A DNA stretch of 10,701 nucleotides from WACF01 sp040880205 (GTDB taxonomy: Bacteria; Pseudomonadota; Gammaproteobacteria; Pseudomonadales; Cellvibrionaceae), in the NCBI GenBank assembly GCA_040880205.1, contig JBBDIU010000156.1, forward strand, positions 1 to 10,701. Reading direction: 5' to 3'. This document shows, piece by piece, positions 5,651 to 10,701 of this stretch; within the stretch, counting starts at the first letter, position 1, and the number at the start of each line of letters is the position of its first letter. The notes beneath the pieces are model-generated. The model had not been told where the DNA came from. It saw nothing but the letters and a program-made list of their open reading frames with translations, and did no database searches. A program made the translations under genes and the position numbers.

Positions 5651-6695
5651 ACTCGTCAGCCTGTTGGTGCTCGCTCTGCTGGGTGCCGGCCTGTTGCTTT
5701 ACCTGGGTTACCGTTGGCTGCATACGCCACTGACCTTGAACGAGGAGCAGGTTTATACCCTGCCACAAGGCGGATCGCTGTCGCAGTTGTCCCGCGATCT
5801 CGATCGGCAGGGGATCCTCGACTACCCAAGATTGTGGGTTCTATACGCGCGAATTAGCGGCCAGGACACGGTCAAGGCAGGGGAATATCGGCTCACCATC
5901 AACGAGACCCCCATCAGCCTTCTCGAAAAGCTGAGGCGGGGGGAGGTTGTTACCTATGCGGCGACCCTGGTCGAGGGTTGGACGTTCCGGGACGCCTTGG
6001 CCTACCTGCAATCGCAGCCAAAAATTACCCGAGTACTCGGTGACGACAGCGCACTCGATGCCTTCCTCGCGGAACTGGACCTGCCTGGTGGCCACCCCGA
6101 GGGCTGGTTTTTCCCCGACACCTATCGCTATGTGGCAGGCAATAGCGACCGCGACCTTCTTATGCAAGCGCATCGCCGAATGCGCGACATACTGGCCAGC
6201 GAATGGGCGAATCGGGCCGGCGCGCTGCCCTATGAATCCAGCTATGAAGCGCTCATCATGGCTTCAATCGTGGAACGGGAAACCGGAGTGCCGGCCGAGC
6301 GGGGGGCAATCGCGGGGGTATTTGTCCGCCGTTTGGAGAGCAATATGCGCCTGCAAACGGACCCCACGGTTATTTATGGTTTGGCCGACGAGTACGATGG
6401 CAACATCCGACGGCAGCATCTGGAACGCGTGACACCTTATAATACTTACCGGATAAGCGGCCTCCCGCCCACGCCTATTGCGTTGCCGGGGCGGGAGGCT
6501 ATTCATGCGGCTCTGAATCCCGAGCCGGGTGACGCACTCTATTTTGTGGCCAAGGGGGACGGCAGCCATCAATTTTCCGCTACCCTGGAGGAACACAATC
6601 GTGCCGTACGGCAGTACCAACTTCGTCGGACCAACGACTACCGATCCGCTCCGGCGCCAGCGGAGCCATCATCGCAAACAGATCAGGTACCCTAA
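5640..6695 (+). CDS. mltG: Endolytic murein transglycosylase MltG (YceG)
   Basis: MltG is a membrane-anchored lytic transglycosylase that cuts nascent peptidoglycan strands internally and so limits glycan length. From ATG 5640 the product is 351 residues, against 340 in E. coli. It has an N-terminal membrane anchor (about residues 5-23), a LysM-like segment, then the YceG catalytic domain. That domain contains EGWFFPDTY, the catalytic Glu212 in ASIVERETGV, MRLQTDPTVIYG, and TPYNTYRISGLPPTPIALPG. The catalytic domain faces the periplasm. An ATG at 5607 would add eleven residues (KRIFKPGP...) and is less likely because the anchor should lie near the N-terminus; neither site has a strong Shine-Dalgarno. 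The 11-base overlap with pabC suggests translational coupling. The last 20 or so residues are Pro/Ala/Ser-rich and probably disordered. Confidence 0.95.
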   Translation: MWRKLVSLLVLALLGAGLLLYLGYRWLHTPLTLNEEQVYTLPQGGSLSQLSRDLDRQGILDYPRLWVLYARISGQDTVKAGEYRLTINETPISLLEKLRRGEVVTYAATLVEGWTFRDALAYLQSQPKITRVLGDDSALDAFLAELDLPGGHPEGWFFPDTYRYVAGNSDRDLLMQAHRRMRDILASEWANRAGALPYESSYEALIMASIVERETGVPAERGAIAGVFVRRLESNMRLQTDPTVIYGLADEYDGNIRRQHLERVTPYNTYRISGLPPTPIALPGREAIHAALNPEPGDALYFVAKGDGSHQFSATLEEHNRAVRQYQLRRTNDYRSAPAPAEPSSQTDQVP

Positions 6696-6707
6696 CCCAC
6701 TGTATTC

Positions 6708-7412
6708 ATGGGCAGTTTCTTGAGCGAAAGCAATCCGAAAAACATCGTGAGTAAAAGCCCGGGGCGGTTTATTACCCTGGAGGGCGGGGAGGGCGTTGGT
6801 AAATCCACCAACCTATCCTTCGTCCACCGCTATTTGCTGGCTCGTGGCTATTCAGTCGTCCTGACTCGGGAACCGGGTGGTACGCCCCTGGCGGAAACGC
6901 TGCGCGAACTGCTGTTACGAAAGTCGACGGAGCCCTTGAGCCATCTCACCGAGTTGCTGTTGATATTCGCCGCGCGGGCACAGCACCTGGACCAGGTTAT
7001 CCGGCCCGCCTTGGCCCGCGGTGACTGGGTATTGTGCGATCGCTTTACCGATGCGACATACGCCTATCAGGGCTATGGACGGGGCTTGGGTACCGAGCTT
7101 ATTGCCGAACTGGAGCGCCTGATACATCCGCACCTGCAACCCGATCTGACCTTGTTGCTGGACATGGATATTGAGCTGGGCCTGTCGCGAGCGAGAGAGC
7201 GAGGGGAGCCGGATCGTATCGAATCAGAGCAACAGGCTTTCTTTGAAGCGGTGCGAGCCGGCTATATGGCATTGGCGGAGCAAAACCCCGGGCGTTTCGC
7301 CATAGTGGATGCGAGTCTCCCCCTCGAATCGGTACAGCAGGCCATCCAGGCTCATTTGGATGTTTTGATTAATCAGTCATCGGCCCGGAGCAATCCATGT
7401 CTCAAGCCATAA
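6708..7412 (+). CDS. tmk: Thymidylate kinase
   Basis: Tmk phosphorylates dTMP to dTDP with ATP, the last committed step of dTTP supply. It has the P-loop GGEGVGKS (26-33), TREPGGT (53-59), the DRF motif (111-113) followed by TDATYAYQGYGRG, and a lid region RARERGEPDRIE (161-172) with arginines as in the E. coli-type enzyme. From ATG 6708 the product is 234 residues, longer than the E. coli 213 because of an extra N-terminal stretch of about 15 residues. A GTG at 6747 (221 aa) or TTG at 6720 could be the true start, since no candidate has a clear Shine-Dalgarno. It begins 12 bases after mltG and its 3' end overlaps holB by 16 bases. Confidence 0.95.
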   Translation: MGSFLSESNPKNIVSKSPGRFITLEGGEGVGKSTNLSFVHRYLLARGYSVVLTREPGGTPLAETLRELLLRKSTEPLSHLTELLLIFAARAQHLDQVIRPALARGDWVLCDRFTDATYAYQGYGRGLGTELIAELERLIHPHLQPDLTLLLDMDIELGLSRARERGEPDRIESEQQAFFEAVRAGYMALAEQNPGRFAIVDASLPLESVQQAIQAHLDVLINQSSARSNPCLKP

Positions 7413-8404
7413 CCAAGGAGACGCTGCCATGGCATACCTCACTCTGGGCCGAATGGCTGCGCCAGTTGGACGCCGTGCGAATGCCACACGCATTACTGCT
7501 TAGCGGTCTGGTGGGCTTGGGCAAGCGTCAGCTGGCGGAGGCCTTTAGCCAGGCGCTTCTCTGTGCCGCCGATAGTGAACACAAACCCTGTGGCGACTGT
7601 AAAAGCTGCCGGCTAATACAAGCCGGATCCCATCCCGACCTGCGAATACTGGAACCGGAGGAGGTGGGGAAGGGGATCAAGATTTCCCAGATACGCGATC
7701 TGGTCGTCTTCCTGGCCGGCACCGCGCAACAGGGTGGTTGGAAATGCGTTGTTATTGAGCCCGCCGACGCCATGAATCACCATGCCGCCAACGCTCTTTT
7801 AAAGTCTCTGGAAGAGCCTCCCGCTGCAACCATGATGATTTTAGTGACCGCCACCCCCAGTCGCTTAACGGCGACCCTGCGCAGTCGCTGCCATCAGTTG
7901 CGGCTAAAAGCGCCGCCTCGCGAGGAGGCGTTAACCTGGTTGAAGCCACAATTGGGGGATCGAGCGGAAGCTCTGCTGGATTATGCCTTGGGGGCGCCGC
8001 TTGCGGCCCTGGCGGCTAGCCAACAGGGCAAGCTGGACACAAGAGCGGAAATCCTGGCGCTGTTACTGGATCTGGCTCAGGGCCAGGGAACCGCCATTGA
8101 CGCGGCCAAGCGCATTCAGGGCTTTGTCGGGCTAGAGGCGATGGACCAATTGTTGGTTTTTCTCGGTGACGCGGCAAAAGCGCAGGTGGGAAGCGCCGCG
8201 CCGCCCGATGTTGCCAGCGCGCCATGGTGCGCGGTACTGGAACGGGTTGATCGGCAGCTGTTGTTCCGGTTTCGCGACAAACTGATTCGTGCCAAGGATC
8301 TGCTGTTGGGCAGCGCCAACCCCAACAAGCAGCTGTTATGGGAGGAATTAATGCTGGACTGGCAGGCCCTTGGCAAAACCCCAAGAACTCGCTCGGTGGC
8401 GTGA
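7397..8404 (+). CDS. holB: DNA polymerase III subunit delta prime
   Basis: HolB is the delta-prime stator subunit of the clamp loader that places the beta sliding clamp on DNA. The 335 residues match the E. coli size (334). The zinc module has Cys56, Cys65, Cys68 and Cys71 (C-x8-C-x2-C-x2-C). The conserved SRC motif is at 163-165 within TLRSRCHQLRL; delta prime uses this arginine to help the neighbouring gamma/tau subunit hydrolyse ATP. The Walker-A-like region (GLVGLGKR, 37-44) ends in Arg where ATP-binding relatives have Ser/Thr, consistent with delta prime not hydrolysing ATP. ALLKSLEEPP (133-142) is a further family signature. ATG 7397 lies inside the end of tmk, giving a 16-base overlap. 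The 249 bp that follow separate it from pilZ. Confidence 0.95.
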   Translation: MSQAITKETLPWHTSLWAEWLRQLDAVRMPHALLLSGLVGLGKRQLAEAFSQALLCAADSEHKPCGDCKSCRLIQAGSHPDLRILEPEEVGKGIKISQIRDLVVFLAGTAQQGGWKCVVIEPADAMNHHAANALLKSLEEPPAATMMILVTATPSRLTATLRSRCHQLRLKAPPREEALTWLKPQLGDRAEALLDYALGAPLAALAASQQGKLDTRAEILALLLDLAQGQGTAIDAAKRIQGFVGLEAMDQLLVFLGDAAKAQVGSAAPPDVASAPWCAVLERVDRQLLFRFRDKLIRAKDLLLGSANPNKQLLWEELMLDWQALGKTPRTRSVA

Positions 8405-8457
8405 AGCGGGGGTTGTATAGCATGCCACTGCTGGGGATTGATGCCATAATGATCGCT

Positions 8458-8480
8458 GTTTGCAGAACTTCTCTGCAAGC
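8458..8480. promoter_or_regulatory. Inverted repeat upstream of pilZ (possible operator or holB 3' hairpin)
   Basis: TTGCAGA (8460-8466) and TCTGCAA (8472-8478) are perfect inverted arms around ACTTC, extendable by a G-T and a G-C pair. No T-run follows, so it is not a typical intrinsic terminator. It directly abuts the -35-like element at 8481, a position where a dyad could act as an operator. Function is inferred from position only. Confidence 0.4.
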
Positions 8481-8511
8481 TCGACAATATTAGAGTGCAA
8501 CGGTCTATAAT
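8481..8511 (+). promoter_or_regulatory. Possible distal promoter for pilZ
   Basis: TCGACA (8481-8486, five of six bases of TTGACA) and a perfect TATAAT (8506-8511) are separated by 19 bases, slightly longer than optimal. The promoter would leave a leader of about 135 bases before pilZ. Confidence 0.4.
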
Positions 8512-8599
8512 TTTAATTGGCGCGCCTTCCGGGGCCATGCCGAGTCGCTATTCCCGTGGATCAGAGAGCCGGAAACCGCGGAGAGTGGCAGCAGGGCGC

Positions 8600-8605
8600 T
8601 ATAAT
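8600..8605 (+). promoter_or_regulatory. Perfect TATAAT -10 element proximal to pilZ
   Basis: TATAAT lies 48 bases before the pilZ ATG. No good -35 is found 16-18 bases upstream, so it would need an activator or act as a weak promoter. Together with the element at 8506 it suggests that pilZ is transcribed separately from holB. Confidence 0.4.
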
Positions 8606-8653
8606 GAATTGCTCGAGCGGTATACAACTCCGAAATAAGGTAGACAGGATTTC

Positions 8654-9007
8654 ATGAAAGGTCTTGGCGGCGGCGCGCGTAACGGGATACTATCCCTGAC
8701 TATAAAAGATAAAGCGGTCCTTTATGCGGCCTATATGCCCTTTGTAAAACACGGGGGGCTGTTTATTCCCACTAACAAAACGTACAAGCTGGGCGACGAA
8801 GTCTTCATGCTGCTGAACCTGATGGAGGAGCCGGAAAAGATTCCGGTGGCGGGTAAGGTGGTGTGGGTGACCCCCAAGGGTGCCCAGGGCAACCGTGCCG
8901 CCGGTATCGGCGTTCAGTTCAGCGATCAGGACGATACGGCCTCCAACAAGATTGAAAACTATCTCGCCGGCTCATTGGATTCAGACCGGCCGACCCATAC
9001 AATGTAA
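8654..9007 (+). CDS. pilZ: Type IV pilus assembly protein PilZ
   Basis: This is a single-domain PilZ protein of 117 residues, required for type IV pilus assembly and twitching motility in Pseudomonas and Xanthomonas. The sequence is close to the pseudomonad PilZ: ARNGILSLTIKDKAVLYAAYMPF (8-30), HGGLFIPTNKTYKLGDEVFMLL, KIPVAGKVVW and TPKGAQGNRAAGIGVQF. As in that subfamily, the cyclic-di-GMP motifs RxxxR and D/NxSxxG of canonical PilZ domains are absent (KHGGLF stands where the second should be). It should therefore act by protein contact, known from Xanthomonas to involve PilB and FimX, not by binding the nucleotide itself. ATG 8654 follows AGGA (8646-8649). The stop codon lies in the first unit of a 14-bp tandem repeat. 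Confidence 0.95.
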   Translation: MKGLGGGARNGILSLTIKDKAVLYAAYMPFVKHGGLFIPTNKTYKLGDEVFMLLNLMEEPEKIPVAGKVVWVTPKGAQGNRAAGIGVQFSDQDDTASNKIENYLAGSLDSDRPTHTM

Positions 9008-9026
9008 CCTCGACAATGTAACCTCG
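8999..9026. repeat. Perfect 14-bp tandem duplication across the pilZ stop
   Basis: ACAATGTAACCTCG occurs twice in direct succession (8999-9012 and 9013-9026) without mismatch. The first copy holds the last pilZ codons and TAA stop; the second lies in the 50-bp gap before the TatD gene. It looks like a recent slippage duplication that left the pilZ frame intact. Confidence 0.9.
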
Positions 9027-9057
9027 TTGCTTCCTTCATTTCCGCGTTTGCCGGCTT

Positions 9058-9849
9058 ATGCTGATCGACTCCCATTGCCATTTGGACCGCTTGCGTCTGG
9101 ATAAATACGACGGGCAACTGTCCGCCGCCATATCCATGGCTCGGGAGCGCGGCGTGCGAGGCATGCTTTGCGTCGGGATCAGCTTGGACAATCGCGAGCA
9201 GGTTCTCGACATCGCCCAAGCTTATCCTGAAGTGGTCGCTTCGGTGGGGGTGCATCCCTTGGATATCGAATCCGGCCTCGCGACAGTCGACCAACTGGCG
9301 GAATGGTCGGCACACCCAAAAGTGGTGGCGCTGGGCGAAACCGGGCTGGACTATTATTATTCCGACGACACCAAAGTGCGCCAGCAGGAAAGTTTTGCCC
9401 TACACTTGCAAGCTGCCGCGCGGGTTAAACAGCCGGTGATCGTGCACACGCGGTCGGCCAAAGAGGACACGCTGCGATTGATTGCCGAACATGGTAACGC
9501 GGAATCCGCCGGTGTGTTGCATTGTTTTACCGAAGACTGGGATATGGCGAAACGTGCGGTGGATATGAATTATCTCATTTCCATTTCCGGTATTGTGACT
9601 TTTAAAAATGCGGAAGCGATCCGCGACGTGGTGAGAAAACTGCCACTGGATCGCCTGATGGTGGAAACCGATTCACCCTACCTTGCGCCGGTGCCTTATC
9701 GGGGAAAACCGAATGAGCCAAGCTACGTGCGCGAGGTGGCGGAATACGTGGCCGAGTTAAAAAACATAAGTTACTCCGAGCTCATCGAGATAACCGCCAA
9801 TAATTTTTTCCGCTTGTTTCCCAAGGCAAAATTGCACATTGCGAGCTGA
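9058..9849 (+). CDS. ycfH: TatD family metal-dependent hydrolase (YcfH-like DNase)
   Basis: This 263-residue amidohydrolase-fold protein belongs to the TatD/YcfH family of divalent-metal 3'-5' exonucleases or putative deoxyribonucleases. The metal ligands are all visible: His6 and His8 in DSHCHLD, Glu93 in ALGETGLDYYY, His130 in IVHTRSA, His155 in VLHCFTED and Asp205 in VETDSPYLAP. Length matches the family (about 260). The location downstream of holB corresponds to E. coli ycfH, with pilZ intervening as in Pseudomonas. The start ATG 9058 gives the expected immediate LIDSHCH beginning; no strong Shine-Dalgarno precedes it. The family's physiological substrate is not firmly established. Confidence 0.93.
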   Translation: MLIDSHCHLDRLRLDKYDGQLSAAISMARERGVRGMLCVGISLDNREQVLDIAQAYPEVVASVGVHPLDIESGLATVDQLAEWSAHPKVVALGETGLDYYYSDDTKVRQQESFALHLQAAARVKQPVIVHTRSAKEDTLRLIAEHGNAESAGVLHCFTEDWDMAKRAVDMNYLISISGIVTFKNAEAIRDVVRKLPLDRLMVETDSPYLAPVPYRGKPNEPSYVREVAEYVAELKNISYSELIEITANNFFRLFPKAKLHIAS

Positions 9850-9969
9850 CTCGGGCAAAAACACGTTCAATTGTATCGATACGGGTTTGAGTTGTTCCAT
9901 AGCTGCCGAACGGTAGAGATTCATTACTTGATTTTCGTATCGTCTTTGGTTCTTGAATTATTTTTTCCT

Positions 9970-9974
9970 GGAGG
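9970..9974 (+). promoter_or_regulatory. Shine-Dalgarno GGAGG setting the dUTPase start
   Basis: GGAGG lies 4 bases before ATG 9979. The frame is open upstream to 9871, but that 36-residue extension is low in similarity to anything expected and would put the ribosome site inside the gene. Confidence 0.85.
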
Positions 9975-9978
9975 AAGA

Positions 9979-10599
9979 ATGCAGCAACAAGTCCAGATCA
10001 TGCTTGATCTACAGAATGATATGAACAGCCGCGTACACCGCGACTGGCGAGAGCAGAATTTTGCCTGGTATCGGGCAATCTGGATTGAGTGCGCGGAAAT
10101 GCTGGACCACTACGGCTGGAAATGGTGGAAAAAGCAATCGCCGGATATAGAGCAAGTCAAGTTGGAGCTTATCGATATCTGGCATTTTGGTTTGAGTATG
10201 CTCTTGCTCGAGGGGCGAACCGCGGCACAGGTTAGCGACGGCGTGAGCAAGGCCTACGAACATCGGGAGAGCTTGCGGGAATTTCCCGAGGAGTTGGAAG
10301 ATTTCGTAACGAATATTCTAAGCTACAGACGTTTTGACATCCCGGCCTTTGTCCGGCTTATGCAGACGATTAATCTCGGTTTCACTGAGCTGTACGCGGC
10401 TTACGTGGGCAAAAACGTATTGAATTTTTTTCGCCAGGACCACGGTTACCAGGACGGCAGCTATCGCAAGCAGTGGGGGGGCAGAGAAGACAACGAGCAT
10501 CTGGTGGAATTGGTCGCGGAACTGGACCCCTTGCATGCCGATTACAAGGAGCAGTTGTATACGGCTCTGAGCCAGCGATACCGAGACTCAGCCGGCTAA
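9979..10599 (+). CDS. Dimeric (all-alpha) dUTP diphosphatase
   Basis: This 206-residue, probably all-helical protein resembles the dUTPase_2 group of all-alpha NTP pyrophosphatases, which includes the Campylobacter and trypanosomatid dimeric dUTPases. The metal-binding pattern ExxE...ExxD is seen as Glu37/Glu40 in IECAEMLDHYGWKWWK and Glu63/Asp66 in LELIDIWHF. The aromatic GWKWWK stretch and the later GKNVLNFFRQDHGYQDGSYRK (from about 155) are typical of the family. The reaction is dUTP to dUMP and pyrophosphate, which keeps uracil out of DNA and supplies the precursor of dTMP, the substrate of the nearby Tmk. It is unrelated in fold to the trimeric Dut of E. coli. It stands 129 bp after the TatD gene with a strong ribosome site, so it may have its own promoter, though none is clear. 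A MazG-like dNTP pyrophosphatase of other specificity is the main alternative. Confidence 0.85.
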   Translation: MQQQVQIMLDLQNDMNSRVHRDWREQNFAWYRAIWIECAEMLDHYGWKWWKKQSPDIEQVKLELIDIWHFGLSMLLLEGRTAAQVSDGVSKAYEHRESLREFPEELEDFVTNILSYRRFDIPAFVRLMQTINLGFTELYAAYVGKNVLNFFRQDHGYQDGSYRKQWGGREDNEHLVELVAELDPLHADYKEQLYTALSQRYRDSAG

Positions 10600-10701
10600 T
10601 CCTATCTATTCGGCGGGCTAGCCCGGATATTTCACCAAATGCCAAGTTGATGGCGCCGGGCTCAGGTCTTGTGAGCGGGCTCGCGACTGGAGGCTTAGTG
10701 G
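10600..10701. other. Gene-free right edge with a 12-bp palindrome
   Basis: CGGGCTAGCCCG at 10614-10625 is a perfect palindrome starting 14 bases after the dUTPase stop. Related GCGGGCT or CCGGGCT strings recur at 10613-10619, near 10656-10662 and near 10676-10682. No T-run follows, so a terminator is doubtful. I see no open frame of interest here; the stretch could be the edge of an intergenic repeat that continues outside the window. Confidence 0.35.

Noticed and set aside
8594..8612. Possible sigma-54 type promoter near the pilZ -10
   Set aside because: The required GG and GC doublets with TGGCAC-N5-TTGC spacing are not present; only a sigma-70-like TATAAT is supported.
9883..9892. GTATCGATAC palindrome upstream of the dUTPase
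   Set aside because: A 10-bp palindrome of this kind is expected by chance now and then; no second site, promoter geometry or known operator supports a function.
9871..9978. 36-residue hydrophobic N-terminal extension of the dUTPase (possible membrane segment)
   Set aside because: A strong GGAGG lies just before ATG 9979, and the dUTPase family starts at that point; the extension is upstream open frame only.

Overview
This is a conserved core-metabolism block from a gammaproteobacterium. The proteins resemble the Pseudomonas, Cellvibrio and Saccharophagus side of the class most closely. The order yceD-rpmF-plsX-...-fabG-acpP-fabF-pabC-mltG-tmk-holB-pilZ-tatD is the usual gammaproteobacterial fatty-acid/cell-envelope/replication cluster. 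The placement of pilZ between holB and the TatD gene is the arrangement known from Pseudomonas. All genes lie on the plus strand and base composition looks even, at moderate-to-high GC. I see no tRNA, rRNA, CRISPR array or recognisable transposase.

Layout. Positions 1-1432 hold the tail of yceD, then rpmF (ribosomal protein L32) and plsX (acyl-ACP:phosphate acyltransferase). Between plsX and fabG, where fabD (malonyl-CoA:ACP transacylase) normally sits, there is only a small hotdog-fold PaaI-like thioesterase (1505-1927). Positions 1991-4690 hold fabG, acpP and fabF, the reductase, carrier and condensing enzyme of type II fatty-acid synthesis. acpP has its own predicted promoter and leader upstream and a hairpin terminator/attenuator downstream. 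Positions 4760-8404 hold pabC (folate), mltG (peptidoglycan), tmk (dTDP synthesis) and holB (DNA polymerase III delta prime). The pairs pabC/mltG and tmk/holB overlap by a few bases. Positions 8654-9849 hold pilZ (type IV pilus) and a TatD-family metal-dependent hydrolase. Positions 9979-10599 encode an all-alpha (dimeric) dUTPase, followed by about 100 bp with a 12-bp palindrome and no gene. No gene-free stretch exceeds 300 bases; the longest are fabG-acpP (283 bp) and holB-pilZ (249 bp).

How the genes work together. PlsX, FabG, AcpP and FabF act on the shared acyl-ACP pool that feeds phospholipids. MltG sets glycan-strand length in the wall. Tmk, the dUTPase and HolB link thymidylate supply to replication.

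Most notable points: fabD is missing from its canonical slot, with a thioesterase there instead. A 19-base stretch just before fabG matches the Tn5/Nextera mosaic end at 17 of 19 bases, so an assembly problem at this junction should be excluded. Two tracts of degenerate 7-bp repeats flank the rpmF-plsX pair. Two short tandem duplications (15 bp and 14 bp) lie between genes. Three genes appear to start with TTG. I found no convincing undescribed multi-gene system in this window.
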